Source: Shimia abyssi (GTDB lineage: Bacteria > Pseudomonadota > Alphaproteobacteria > Rhodobacterales > Rhodobacteraceae). From it: a stretch of 64,000 nt of DNA. Position numbers and translations under genes: made by a program. Below are positions 29,034 through 38,328 of this stretch, in pieces. Each line of letters begins with the position of its first letter. The first letter of the stretch is position 1. The notes beneath the pieces are model-generated. The model was not told the DNA's origin, did not search any database, and worked only from the letters and a program-made list of their open reading frames with translations. Where the stretch lies: the NCBI RefSeq assembly GCF_003014475.1, contig NZ_PYGJ01000006.1, positions 1 to 64,000 of the forward strand, in the 5' to 3' direction.

Positions 29034-30319
29034 TGGCCGTCGCACAACGCAAACAGGAGGCCACCGAGGCGCGGTTGAGCGCCATGGCCGTGCCCGAAGG
29101 GGGCGCATGGATCACCGAGGCGCGCGGCGCGGCGCTTGCGCGATTGCGCGAAATGGGGCTGCCCGAACGGCGCGATGAATACTGGCGCTTTACCCGGCCC
29201 GATACGCTGAATCAGCATGAAGCGCCTGTTGCCGACACGCTGGATACACAAGAAGCGCCGCTTTTTGATGGGTTTGAGCGGATCAAGGTTGTTTTTGTGG
29301 ATGGTGTTTTTGATGCCGATCTTTCGGATGACCTGAGCGGTGAAGGGCTGAGCATTGAGCGTCTGGCCGAGGCCGCTCAGAGTGATATCCATTGGGCGCG
29401 TGATGTTTACGGTATGCTAGAAGCGGCGGGTCAGGATCCGGTTCAGCGCCCGTTTGCGGCGATGAACTCTGCCTTCGCCACCGATGGCGTGGTGATCCGG
29501 GTCACTGGCAAAGTGGAACGCCCTGTCAGCCTGATCTATAAACATGCCTCTGACGTTTCAGACGCGATCCTGCACCACGTGATCCGCGTGGAAGAAGGGG
29601 CCGAGCTGACCCTGCTGGAAAACGGACCGGCAGCGGCGCGGTTCAACAAGCTGATGGAAATCGATGTTGCAGACACGGGCGCGTTCCACCATGTGCGCGC
29701 GCAAGGGCGCGACCACGAGCGCCGCGCTGTGACGCATATGTTTGCGCGGTTGGGCACGGAAAGCGTATTCAAATCCTTTACCACCACTGTAAATGGCGTG
29801 TTGACGCGTAATGAATGCGTGATCGAGCTGACTGGGGACGACGCGATTGCGCATGTCGCCGGTGCGGCTCTGGGCGACGGTGATTTCCACCATGACGACA
29901 CGGTATTCATCACCCATGACGCGGTAAATTGCGAGAGCCGCCAGGTGTTTAAAAAGGTGTTGCGCAACGGTGCAACCGGCGTGTTTCAGGGCAAGATCCT
30001 TGTCAAACCCGGCGCGCAAAAGACGGATGGCTATCAGATTAGCCAATCGCTCTTGTTGGATGATGACAGCCAGTTCCTCGCCAAGCCTGAGTTGGAAATC
30101 TATGCTGATGACGTGGCCTGTTCGCACGGTTCGACCAGTGGCGCGATTGACGAAGATGCGCTGTTTTATCTGCGCGCGCGAGGTATTCCCAAGGATATTG
30201 CAACAGATTTGCTCACGCTTTCATTCCTTGCGGAAGCGGTGGAAGAGATTGAACGCGAAGACCTGCGCGACGAGATCATCGGACGTCTTGAAGGCTGGTT
30301 GGAGCGTCGGCGCGGCTGA
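29033..30319 (+). CDS. sufD: Fe-S assembly subunit SufD
   Basis: 428 residues, partner of SufB in the scaffold complex. The parallel beta-helix core and the C-terminal motif GAIDEDALFYLRARGIP, with CSHG shortly before it (HGSTSG), are family hallmarks. The N-terminal helical region is divergent, as usual. It overlaps sufC and the following membrane gene by one base each. Confidence 0.95.
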   Translation: MAVAQRKQEATEARLSAMAVPEGGAWITEARGAALARLREMGLPERRDEYWRFTRPDTLNQHEAPVADTLDTQEAPLFDGFERIKVVFVDGVFDADLSDDLSGEGLSIERLAEAAQSDIHWARDVYGMLEAAGQDPVQRPFAAMNSAFATDGVVIRVTGKVERPVSLIYKHASDVSDAILHHVIRVEEGAELTLLENGPAAARFNKLMEIDVADTGAFHHVRAQGRDHERRAVTHMFARLGTESVFKSFTTTVNGVLTRNECVIELTGDDAIAHVAGAALGDGDFHHDDTVFITHDAVNCESRQVFKKVLRNGATGVFQGKILVKPGAQKTDGYQISQSLLLDDDSQFLAKPELEIYADDVACSHGSTSGAIDEDALFYLRARGIPKDIATDLLTLSFLAEAVEEIEREDLRDEIIGRLEGWLERRRG

Positions 30320-30804
30320 TGTCTGTGACACGCGACATGGTGGCCACCTATCGGGGGCCTCACCGCGTTGTGGCGCGGTTACTGAGTATGGGCCAGCGCG
30401 AAGATCGCGCGCTGGTCTACTTAATGGCGGGCTGTGGGGTGGTGTTCATCGCACAGTGGCCGCGTCTGGCGCGTGAGGCGCATCTGACGGGCCAAGAGCT
30501 GAACGCGTTGCTGGGCGGTACATTGCTGGCGTGGTTGTTCATCGCGCCACTTTTGCTCTACATCCTGTCGTTCATGTCGCATCTGATCCTGCGGGCAGTA
30601 GGACGTCGACAGACGTCATATGGCGCGCGGGTGGCGTTGTTTTGGGCCTTGCTGGCGGCGTCGCCACTGATGCTGTTGCATGGGTTAATTGCCGGTTTCA
30701 TCGGGCCCGGTGCGGGACTAAGCGCGGTCGGTCTGATCTGGTTGATATTGTTCTTGTGGTTCTGGATTTCAGGGCTGTTGCAAGCAGGTAAGGTCGACGC
30801 ATGA
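30319..30804 (+). CDS. YIP1-like membrane protein 1
   Basis: 161 residues with about four hydrophobic helices, YIP1-domain-like in arrangement. Its start overlaps the sufD stop (TGATG) and its end overlaps the next membrane gene (ATGA). Function in bacteria is unknown. Two such genes between sufD and sufS point to a conserved operon role that the sequence alone does not reveal. Confidence 0.7.
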   Translation: MSVTRDMVATYRGPHRVVARLLSMGQREDRALVYLMAGCGVVFIAQWPRLAREAHLTGQELNALLGGTLLAWLFIAPLLLYILSFMSHLILRAVGRRQTSYGARVALFWALLAASPLMLLHGLIAGFIGPGAGLSAVGLIWLILFLWFWISGLLQAGKVDA

Positions 30805-31382
30805 GCGCATTTCTGAAACAGCTCTTTGTGATGACCCTGCAACGCCCGTCTGAAGCGGCGCAGGTTCTGATTGCGCAACGCATTGAGCGAAATGTCGCGT
30901 GGCTATTGCTGGCCTTGGCCGTAGTTCTGAACACGCTGGCCTATTTTGTGTCGATCACGCTATTCCCGCCGCCCGGAGAGTTGACGTTATCATTTCTGAT
31001 GTCGCCCGTAAGTGTTGCAACAATGCTGGGCGCGGTGGTGCTGGCGTTTATTTTCGGCTTTCATTCGATTGGCCGGATCATGGGCGGCACAGCTGAGTTT
31101 GACCAAATCCTGCTATTGATGGGATGGCTGCAATACTTGCGACTATTGGTTCAAGCCGGGTCGATTGTGCTGATGCTGTTCCTGCCCGGATTGGCGTCGT
31201 TTTTTGTTATGGCGGCAGGGCTTTATGGTGCGTGGATAGTGCTGAATTTCATGAACGTTGCCCATGGGTTCAATTCTATGGGTAAAGCTGTGGTTTTGCT
31301 TATTTTCACCCTGATCGCGCTCTCTGTCGTAATCTCTGTACTCTTGTCTTTCTTGGGCGTTGTCCCTGTGGGAATCCAATAA
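30801..31382 (+). CDS. YIP1 family membrane protein 2
   Basis: 193 residues with an N-terminal cytosolic stretch (FVMTLQRPSEAAQVLIAQR) that is typical of bacterial YIP1 proteins, then about five membrane helices. It overlaps the preceding gene and ends directly before sufS. No catalytic motif is seen. Confidence 0.75.
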   Translation: MSAFLKQLFVMTLQRPSEAAQVLIAQRIERNVAWLLLALAVVLNTLAYFVSITLFPPPGELTLSFLMSPVSVATMLGAVVLAFIFGFHSIGRIMGGTAEFDQILLLMGWLQYLRLLVQAGSIVLMLFLPGLASFFVMAAGLYGAWIVLNFMNVAHGFNSMGKAVVLLIFTLIALSVVISVLLSFLGVVPVGIQ

Positions 31383-32603
31383 ATGTATGATGTCGCAAAA
31401 ATTCGTTCTGACTTTCCCATCCTGTCGCGCGAAGTGAACAACAAGCCGCTGGTGTATCTGGATAACGGGGCATCGGCGCAGAAACCGCAGGTGGTGATTG
31501 ACGCGATCACGCGGTCTTACTCTCATGAATATGCGAATGTTCACAGAGGCTTGCATTACCTTTCTAACCTAGCAACGGATCAGTATGAGGCCGTGCGTGG
31601 TAAGATCGCCAAGTTTCTCGGCGCGGCCAGCGAAGACGAGATCGTGCTGAATTCGGGCACGACCGAGGGCATCAACATGGTCGCATATGGCTGGGCTATG
31701 CCGCGCTTTGAGGCGGGCGACGAGATTGTGCTGTCCGTGATGGAACACCACGCCAATATCGTGCCGTGGCACTTTTTGCGGGAACGTCAGGGCGTGGTGC
31801 TGAAGTGGGTCGATGTGGACGCCAGCGGCGCGCTGGACCCGCAAGCGGTAATCGACGCGATTGGACCCAAGACCAAGCTGGTCGCTGTGACACAGTGTTC
31901 CAATGTTCTGGGCACGGTGGTGGATGTCAAAGCCATCACCCAAGGGGCCCATGCCAAAGGTGTGCCAGTATTGGTTGATGGCTCGCAAGGGGCGGTACAC
32001 ATGCCGGTGAACGTGGCTGACATTGGCTGCGACTTCTATGCGATTACCGGACACAAGCTTTATGGTCCATCCGGGTCTGGCGCGATTTATGTAAAATCGG
32101 AGCGCATGGCCGAGATGCAGCCGTTTCTGGGCGGTGGTGACATGATCAAGGACGTGTCCAAAAACGCGGTTACCTATAATGACCCGCCGATGAAGTTTGA
32201 GGCGGGGACGCCCGGCATCGTGCAGACAATTGGCTTTGGTGTGGCGCTGGATTACCTGATGGAGCTGGGTATGGATAATGTCGCGGCTCATGAGGCGGCA
32301 TTGCGAGACTATACCATCGGCAAGCTGGGCGGCCTGAATTGGCTACAGGTGCAGGGCTCAACGCCGGACAAAGCCGCCATATTTAGCTTTACGTTGGACG
32401 GGGCAGGGCACGCGCATGACATTTCGACGATACTGGACAAGAAGGGCATCGCCGTGCGTGCGGGCCACCATTGCGCCGGGCCGCTAATGGAGCATTTGGG
32501 CGTCACAGCCACGACGCGTGCATCCTTTGGGTTATATAATACAACGGATGAGGTGGACGCTTTGGTGGACGCCCTAGAGCTTGCCCACGATCTGTTTGGC
32601 TAA
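31383..32603 (+). CDS. sufS: Cysteine desulfurase SufS
   Basis: A 406-residue group II desulfurase. [25 protein letters not shown] is the usual start, PLP Lys225 lies in GHKLYGPSG, and the short loop carries Cys364 in [11 protein letters not shown]. It donates sulfur to SufBCD, normally through SufE or SufU; neither is encoded in this window. It is the last gene of the suf operon. Confidence 0.95.
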   Translation: MYDVAKIRSDFPILSREVNNKPLVYLDNGASAQKPQVVIDAITRSYSHEYANVHRGLHYLSNLATDQYEAVRGKIAKFLGAASEDEIVLNSGTTEGINMVAYGWAMPRFEAGDEIVLSVMEHHANIVPWHFLRERQGVVLKWVDVDASGALDPQAVIDAIGPKTKLVAVTQCSNVLGTVVDVKAITQGAHAKGVPVLVDGSQGAVHMPVNVADIGCDFYAITGHKLYGPSGSGAIYVKSERMAEMQPFLGGGDMIKDVSKNAVTYNDPPMKFEAGTPGIVQTIGFGVALDYLMELGMDNVAAHEAALRDYTIGKLGGLNWLQVQGSTPDKAAIFSFTLDGAGHAHDISTILDKKGIAVRAGHHCAGPLMEHLGVTATTRASFGLYNTTDEVDALVDALELAHDLFG

Positions 32604-32620
32604 TCGGAATTTTTCCGATT
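32602..32620 (+). terminator. Weak hairpin at the end of the suf operon
   Basis: AATCGGAA-TTT-TTCCGATT forms an eight-pair stem starting within the sufS stop codon. No U-run follows, so termination here is uncertain. Confidence 0.35.
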
Positions 32621-32656
32621 GCGGCGGATCGCGGGGCTGGCTATACCCCGCATCAG

Positions 32657-32733
<77 letters not shown>

Positions 32734-32765
32734 TTTCTCTCTATTTTGAAGTAACGCGGCCAAGG

Positions 32766-34190
32766 TTAATTTGGTGGTATCCATCCAGCGCCTGTCATAC
32801 CGTCAGAAAGGTACTGACCGTGCACAGCGTCTTGGAACAGGCGCATCAGGAGCAGGTCGATCCGGTTTTGAGGCCAGTGCTGATTAAAGAGCCGAACCAA
32901 CTCTGCGGCGCGAACGTCTTGGCCCAAATAGTGATATGACGCCATTAGATAGGCGACACTGACCGGACCAAGCGGTCCGCCAGTTGCAATGGATGTTTCA
33001 AAAGCTTGCGCCGCAGCCTCATGGTTTTTCAGGTGAAAAAGGGCCGAGCCGCGTGCATTGTGGAATACAAATCCCTGTTTTGGGTTTGCAGAGATCACGT
33101 CGGTGCCGGTGCGCTGCAAAACGTCGTCAAAGGCACCACTATATAGCAGCACAAGCGCGGCAAACTCTAGAATATGTGGGTCGTCAGGTGCCCGGTCCAG
33201 CGCTTTGTCTGTCCAGAATCGAGCGGCGGCATAGTCTTTGGTGGCCAGCGCGCTCCAGGATTTGGCGGACATGGACCAAGCTGCGCTTGGGGCCAGTTCG
33301 AGCGCCTTATCAGAGAGGGCATTCGCTTTGCCGGCAAGGGGTTCCGCTGTCACCGTATCGGGAGACAAAAGGGAAAACATGGCAAGCACCTGGGACAGGC
33401 CCGCATGCCCGCCGGCGTAAGTGTCGTCTAATTTCAGGACAGCATTGAACACAGCGGCGGCGGCCTCTAGCTGTTCTTGGCTGGTCGCCGGGAAAATCAA
33501 ATCGCGCCCCTCTTGGGCAAGCCTCATCGCCTGAAGGCGGTGAGGGGCGGTATCGTATAAGGCAAGGCGCAACGCGGTTTCGTCCTGAATGTTGCGGGCG
33601 GTGTTTTGTGGGGTTCGCTCCGCGAGGAAGACCGAAGCGAGTACGACCACTATGCAGGCGGTTGCCAATCCAATCCCCCACGGCCATTTTTTGCGTGGTG
33701 GTGTTTCTACATGCGTCTGAACGCTGTCGGGGCGCTGGCTAAATGTTGGGACATACCCACCTTTGGGCAGTTCGATCCGAACGGCAGCGTCTTTGCCCTC
33801 ATTGGTGTGATAATCGTACAATTTGCGGCGCACGCGTCCGGCATCGACACGCACAACACTTTCGCGCTGTTCCACCTCATCCGGGCGATAGCCGTAAACG
33901 TCCAGCGCAATAGATTTTGCGCGGATCATCTCTTTGCGACCCTCAAGAGTTTCATCGATGACGTATTGCAGGAATTTGCAGAGCCGATCCGCGTTTGCAA
34001 AGCGTTCTGACGCTAGCAGATCGGCCAGTGCTGCCTGTATCTGAGACGGTGATACCGCGTTATCAGATTGGTTTTCCGTGTTTAGCAATGTCGAGAAAAT
34101 CCCTGAAAAATCAACGCCAAAGGTAGCAGATGCTACGGTAGCATGCGCAAAGATACCTTCCAAGGTCTGAAATTTTGGTGATGCTTTCAC
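32766..34190 (-). CDS. Membrane wHTH-TPR transcriptional regulator
   Basis: 474 residues. An N-terminal domain (about 50-150) has FLQYVIDETLEGR, KSIALDVYGY and RVDAGRVRRKLYDYH, a pattern found before TM-TPR or adenylate-cyclase modules and probably winged-helix DNA binding. One membrane helix (about 171-189) and a C-terminal TPR-like array (about 210-450) follow. The first 34 residues do not look like the family. The start may instead be the TTG at 34088, leaving room for a promoter, since the GTG at 34190 is one base from the divergent frame. It could sense something outside the membrane and act on the sulfatase genes next to it. Confidence 0.75.
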   Translation of the reverse strand: MKASPKFQTLEGIFAHATVASATFGVDFSGIFSTLLNTENQSDNAVSPSQIQAALADLLASERFANADRLCKFLQYVIDETLEGRKEMIRAKSIALDVYGYRPDEVEQRESVVRVDAGRVRRKLYDYHTNEGKDAAVRIELPKGGYVPTFSQRPDSVQTHVETPPRKKWPWGIGLATACIVVVLASVFLAERTPQNTARNIQDETALRLALYDTAPHRLQAMRLAQEGRDLIFPATSQEQLEAAAAVFNAVLKLDDTYAGGHAGLSQVLAMFSLLSPDTVTAEPLAGKANALSDKALELAPSAAWSMSAKSWSALATKDYAAARFWTDKALDRAPDDPHILEFAALVLLYSGAFDDVLQRTGTDVISANPKQGFVFHNARGSALFHLKNHEAAAQAFETSIATGGPLGPVSVAYLMASYHYLGQDVRAAELVRLFNQHWPQNRIDLLLMRLFQDAVHGQYLSDGMTGAGWIPPN

Positions 34191-34215
34191 AATGTTGTCA
34201 CCCGAAAATGACCCA

Positions 34216-34434
34216 ATGCGTTTTTACGAAGCTATCGCCGAAGAGGCGCGTTCGTGCGCGCCAGTTTCAACGCAATTGAATGAACTGCTTGCAGATTTCA
34301 GGACACTACTTGTCGCTTGGAACGACATAAAAGGCGCTCAGGGTGCAGGTGACGCTAGTTACTGTGCAGATATCCGTGCGAGCATGGCTGGGTTGGAACA
34401 GGAAATTCTCGCATTGTTGGCGGCAAAGAAATGA
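34216..34434 (+). CDS. Small helical protein before the arylsulfatase
   Basis: 72 residues from the ATG at 34216 (80 if a TTG at 34192 is used). It is helical, with no membrane segment or signal peptide, and its ribosome binding site is poor. It lies 28 bases before the sulfatase gene and diverges from the regulator. I do not recognise it; it may be a leader gene of the sulfatase transcript. Confidence 0.45.
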   Translation: MRFYEAIAEEARSCAPVSTQLNELLADFRTLLVAWNDIKGAQGAGDASYCADIRASMAGLEQEILALLAAKK

Positions 34435-34462
34435 CAAATGACCATCCGGGAAAGGATAAATC

Positions 34463-36112
34463 ATGAGACAAACTAGTTGGGTCGCGGCAGTCGGCGCGGC
34501 GGTGACACTGATGGGCGCGTCGGCATATGCCGAAGACAAACCAATCATTCACGACGGGGAATACAACTATCTGCGCGCACAGTTTGGCGAACAGTGGGAT
34601 GCGCAGGACCTTGAGATTGACGGTCGCCTTGCCGAAATTTACGAGGCAAACGGCGGCACGCCGCCCAACATCCTCTACGTACTGATCGACGATGTCAGCT
34701 TTGGCCAGATGGGCAACCGGGCGATGAATTACGTCACGGGTATCGACACACCGAACATCAACGATTTTGCCACCCAAGGCATGTCGCTGATGCGGATGTA
34801 CACAGAACCGTCCTGTACCCCGACGCGCACCGCTTTTTTGACCGGACGTCAGCCCTATCGTGCAGGTGTTGAGGAAGTGAAAGTCGCGTTGGTAGGCGAA
34901 GGGCTGGCCGCCGAGGAAGTGACAATTGCCGAAATCCTGAAAAAAGTCGGGTATAACACTGCCCATGTTGGCAAATGGCACCAAGGCGACATCGAACAGG
35001 CATACGCCCACAATCAGGGCTTCGATTGGGCGGCATTTCCGCTGCATCAGCAGGTCCAGCTAAGCTTGATGACGCGCGAGGCGATGCAGGCCAACAATAT
35101 GTTGGGACTTCATAGTAGCGGCCAGTCAAACCAGTTTGCGCTGGACCAGCGGTTCAAACCGTATGGGCTGGTGACAGGTATCGAAGGCGAAGCTGGCGGC
35201 ATGGCACGCGAGGTTGATCTGGCGCCGGGCGAGGAATGGACGCAGGCACATTATGTAGAGATGAATGAGCGCTACCAACGTCAGACACTGGAGCAGCTGG
35301 AGCGGCTGGCCGGAGAAGACGCGCCGTTTTTCATGCAATACTGGCCGCTTTACCCTTTGAACTTTGTTTATCCTGACCAGTCGACTTCACGAAATGGCGG
35401 CTTTATGGCCGACAAACTTGAAGTGATTGACGACTGGTTTGGCGAGGTTCTGGCCAAGCTTGACGAGGTTGGCGCAGCGGACAATACGATTGTTGTGTTC
35501 ATGGCCGACAATGGCCTGATGTATCATTACGAAGGCACATCGGGGCTAAGCCAATTGATCTATCGCGGAGGCAAGACGCAGCACCTAGAGGGTGGCGTGC
35601 GCACCGATGCCTTTGTGCGCTGGCCCGGTGTGGTTGAGCCGGGAAGTGCCGCCGGTGATATCATTCACGTTTCGGACTTGTTCACCACCTTTGCCCGCAT
35701 CGCTGGGGCCACCGATCATATCCCGCGTGACCGGGTTATCGACGGTATCGACCAGACGGCTTTGTTGTTGGAAGGCGAGGGCAACTCACGGCGCGATTAT
35801 GTTTATAACTACGAAGGTCTGACAATGCGGTCAGTCGTCAAGCAGGAGTTCAAGATGCATGTGGCCGCTCCGGGTGTGCCGGGGGCCGCTGCGCCGGTGT
35901 TCAATGTGTATCGTGATCCGCGCGAAGAGAACCCGCTGGTTGGGTACTCTTTGTGGTCCGGTGCGTCTTTTCAGGACATGATCAAACGTCACCACAAGAT
36001 GATCGCAAAATACCCTCACCTGCCGCTGGGAAAGGGCACACCCTATGAGGGGATCGAAAACCTGCGCCCTGAGAGCCTTGAAACACGCGAAGTATTCATG
36101 AGCTGGCAGTGA
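34463..36112 (+). CDS. Arylsulfatase, exported
   Basis: 549 residues with a signal peptide (cleavage after ASAYA, about residue 23). The sulfatase signature SCTPTRTAFLTGR gives Cys118, to be oxidised to formylglycine by a separate enzyme not present here. LIDDVSFGQMG supplies metal-binding aspartates, HVGKWH the conserved Lys and His, and VFMADNG further metal ligands. It hydrolyses sulfate esters in the periplasm, but the substrate is not predictable. GGAAAGGA precedes the ATG. Confidence 0.92.
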   Translation: MRQTSWVAAVGAAVTLMGASAYAEDKPIIHDGEYNYLRAQFGEQWDAQDLEIDGRLAEIYEANGGTPPNILYVLIDDVSFGQMGNRAMNYVTGIDTPNINDFATQGMSLMRMYTEPSCTPTRTAFLTGRQPYRAGVEEVKVALVGEGLAAEEVTIAEILKKVGYNTAHVGKWHQGDIEQAYAHNQGFDWAAFPLHQQVQLSLMTREAMQANNMLGLHSSGQSNQFALDQRFKPYGLVTGIEGEAGGMAREVDLAPGEEWTQAHYVEMNERYQRQTLEQLERLAGEDAPFFMQYWPLYPLNFVYPDQSTSRNGGFMADKLEVIDDWFGEVLAKLDEVGAADNTIVVFMADNGLMYHYEGTSGLSQLIYRGGKTQHLEGGVRTDAFVRWPGVVEPGSAAGDIIHVSDLFTTFARIAGATDHIPRDRVIDGIDQTALLLEGEGNSRRDYVYNYEGLTMRSVVKQEFKMHVAAPGVPGAAAPVFNVYRDPREENPLVGYSLWSGASFQDMIKRHHKMIAKYPHLPLGKGTPYEGIENLRPESLETREVFMSWQ

Positions 36113-36118
36113 ACGATT

Positions 36119-36147
36119 GGGGATCACGGTACATTGCCGTGATCCCC
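36119..36147 (+). terminator. Perfect hairpin after the arylsulfatase
   Basis: GGGGATCACGG and CCGTGATCCCC form an 11-pair stem with a seven-base loop, six bases after the sulfatase stop. No U-run follows, so it could be a weak or factor-assisted terminator or an mRNA-stabilising end. Confidence 0.55.
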
Positions 36148-36222
36148 TGACACCTTGCGCGAGGGGCCGCGACCTGATTTCAGTTGTGCCAGTGGATTTT
36201 GATGGCGCGGGGGCGATGGCGC

Positions 36223-37167
36223 ATGTTGCATTTTTATAAACAGATTTGGTTGCATACAGGTCGCTCTCAGATCCTGTTAATCATATTGTCGCTGATCGTT
36301 GCCGCGTTGGCTGCCGCTCCTTTGCAGTTTCAAAAGGACATTATCAACAGCCTTGGCCCTGACCTTGTGGTCGAGCAACTTTTGATGCTGTGCCTCGGTT
36401 ATCTTGGTGTGATCACCCTGTCTAACATCTTTAAATTTATGTTGAATTACCGCAGTTCCCTGTTGGGAGAAGCGACAATCCGCATGATCCGCACGCGCAT
36501 CTATCAGAGCCGATATGACCCGGAGGCGCGGATTAAACGCGACACAGGTACCCTGTCCACCATCATCGCCGCCGAGGCCGAGGAAGTTGGGCGTTTTGTA
36601 GGCGCGGCAATTGCCAACCCGCTGTTGCAGGTGGGCACGTTGGTGTCTGTCATCAGTTACGTGATGGCGACACAGCCCTATCTGGGCGTGTTCCTGATGC
36701 TAATCGTGTTGCCGCAATTGGTGATTGTGCTGTTCCTGCAAGAGCGGGTCAATCGACGGGTCAAGGAACGCACCCTGACGTTGCGCGGTGCGACGTCTGA
36801 AATTTCCAAGGAGGATGTGGAGCAGCTAAAGGCGGCGCAACAGGGGATTTTGGATGATTTTGACGAGATCTACCTGACCCGGCGCGGGATTTTCCGGCTA
36901 AAATTGTCGATGAAATTCGCAATGAACCTGTTAAACGGCTTTGGCCTTGTTGGGATTTTGTTCATTGGTGGACTCTTGATGATGGACGGGCGCAGCGATG
37001 TTGGCACCGTGGTGACGGCGATTGCCGCGCAAGATAAAATCCGCGATCCGTGGCGGCAGTTATTGAATTTCTACAAAGAATTGAGCTCGGTCCGGGTCAA
37101 GTTTGACCTGATTGTCGGGGCAGGACCCGTGGTGCCGGTTCGTGTCGGTACAAAATCAGGCGCCTGA
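36223..37167 (+). CDS. ABC exporter transmembrane domain without an ATPase
   Basis: 314 residues that correspond to a complete six-helix type I exporter membrane domain, including the second-helix DIINSLG region and the DTGTLSTIIAAEAEEVGRF stretch. The protein ends where the nucleotide-binding domain would start (FDLIVGAG), and no Walker motifs follow in any frame before the next gene. The ATG at 36223 is the most plausible of several starts. It is either a natural stand-alone half with an ATPase elsewhere, or a truncated transporter. Confidence 0.7.
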   Translation: MLHFYKQIWLHTGRSQILLIILSLIVAALAAAPLQFQKDIINSLGPDLVVEQLLMLCLGYLGVITLSNIFKFMLNYRSSLLGEATIRMIRTRIYQSRYDPEARIKRDTGTLSTIIAAEAEEVGRFVGAAIANPLLQVGTLVSVISYVMATQPYLGVFLMLIVLPQLVIVLFLQERVNRRVKERTLTLRGATSEISKEDVEQLKAAQQGILDDFDEIYLTRRGIFRLKLSMKFAMNLLNGFGLVGILFIGGLLMMDGRSDVGTVVTAIAAQDKIRDPWRQLLNFYKELSSVRVKFDLIVGAGPVVPVRVGTKSGA

Positions 37168-37180
37168 GGGAGCTTGCTTG

Positions 37181-37663
37181 TTGGTACATAAAATTGAATT
37201 TGGGCGGCTGGCTGACATCGATCCGGCTGAGATACTGGCACATATGTCTGACCCGCGGGTGGCGGAGCACATGCCGCTTTTGACAGGGCGATGGGACGCG
37301 GCGACTGTTGAGAGCTTTGTCGCGCAAAAGGAAGCGTGCTGGGCTGAGGATGGGCTTGGGCATTGGGCGATTTTGAACAATGGTCAATATGTCGGTTGGG
37401 GTGGGTTTCAGAAAGAGGGGGACGAATGGGATTTTGGGCTGGTTCTGAGACCCGATGCCTTTGGGCTGGGCGTGCGTATCGCGCGGCGGGCAATCAAATT
37501 CGCAATCGCAGATGAGCGCATCCCATATGTAACGTTTCTGCTACCGCCATCGCGAACACACCTTGGGGCATTGGCGCGGCTATGGGCGCGGCGCGTTGGC
37601 GAGGTTGCCTTTGACGGGGTAACTTTTCTAAAGTTCCGATGTGAGACGACGCTCTCCGCATAG
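37181..37663 (+). CDS. GNAT family acetyltransferase
   Basis: About 160 residues. The RimJ/RimL-like fold is suggested by HMSDPRVAEHMPLLTGRW, HWAILNNGQYVGWGGFQ and the acetyl-CoA region FGLGVRIARRAIKFA. The TTG at 37181 (or 37178) follows GAGGGAG, which lies at the end of the preceding gene, so the pair is likely coupled. A longer frame from 37112 overlaps the transporter. The substrate is unknown. Confidence 0.7.
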   Translation: MVHKIEFGRLADIDPAEILAHMSDPRVAEHMPLLTGRWDAATVESFVAQKEACWAEDGLGHWAILNNGQYVGWGGFQKEGDEWDFGLVLRPDAFGLGVRIARRAIKFAIADERIPYVTFLLPPSRTHLGALARLWARRVGEVAFDGVTFLKFRCETTLSA

Positions 37664-37691
37664 CAAATAATTATTGGTGTATAATAGCAAA

Positions 37692-37717
37692 AGCGCCCAA
37701 GGATTGCTTTGGGCGCT
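37692..37717 (-). terminator. Terminator of the DUF882 gene
   Basis: On the minus strand AGCGCCCAA-AGCAATCC-TTGGGCGCT forms a nine-pair stem followed by TTTTGC, 42 bases beyond the stop at 37759. Confidence 0.75.
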
Positions 37718-37758
37718 ACTACGTGGAACCGTTCGTTTTGCGTTAGAATGGCGGCTTT

Positions 37759-38328
37759 TCAGCGCCCCCAGGTGCGGACTGGACCGCAATCCATATGCAC
37801 AAAATTTGAACCTGAATAGCGGCCAACACCACCTGCGCGACAGGAAGCAGCAGCGCGAGCGATCTGGCCTACCGAGCGAGACGAGACGCGCAAATCGGCC
37901 GCCTGGCCCTTCATGTGCAGAGAATTTTTTGCGACCCCACGCGAGCGCGAGCGCAACATGGCGTTGGTCGCCGGGCTGCGATAGCCGGACAACAACATAT
38001 AGGGCTCGTTCACATCCATCAGGTTATGCGCGGCGGCCATAATGTCGATTGTTCGGGTGTCGATCGAAATAGCGTCGTTCGTGCGCCAATCGCGCATAAA
38101 TGCGTTGATTTCCTTGACCGCGTCCTTGATGTATTTTCCCTCAACCCAATAAATCGTGTCGAGGCGTTCGCCTGTGCGGCCCGAATACATGCGAATGCGG
38201 CGGATATCACCACCACCGCGAAGGAACCCTGCTGCATTGGAGAAGGTTGGTGCGGCTGCAACTGTGGTTGCTGCAAATGCGGCCAATAGGCCGCGCCGTG
38301 TCATGCTCAAAGAGCTGTCATGCGTCAT
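37759..38328 (-). CDS. DUF882/YcbK-like peptidase M15 family protein, Tat-exported
   Basis: 189 residues. The N-terminus MTRRGLLAAFAATTVAAAP is Tat-type with a twin arginine. The metal-binding pattern of the M15/YcbK fold is visible in SGYRSPATNAML, SLHMKGQAADLRV (His and Asp) and the closing FVHMDCGPVRTWG. E. coli ycbK lies next to the L,D-transpeptidase gene ycbB, and the same association is seen here, but divergent. It probably acts on peptidoglycan peptides in the periplasm. The ATG at 38328 gives the signal-peptide start. Confidence 0.88.
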   Translation of the reverse strand: MTHDSSLSMTRRGLLAAFAATTVAAAPTFSNAAGFLRGGGDIRRIRMYSGRTGERLDTIYWVEGKYIKDAVKEINAFMRDWRTNDAISIDTRTIDIMAAAHNLMDVNEPYMLLSGYRSPATNAMLRSRSRGVAKNSLHMKGQAADLRVSSRSVGQIARAAASCRAGGVGRYSGSNFVHMDCGPVRTWGR

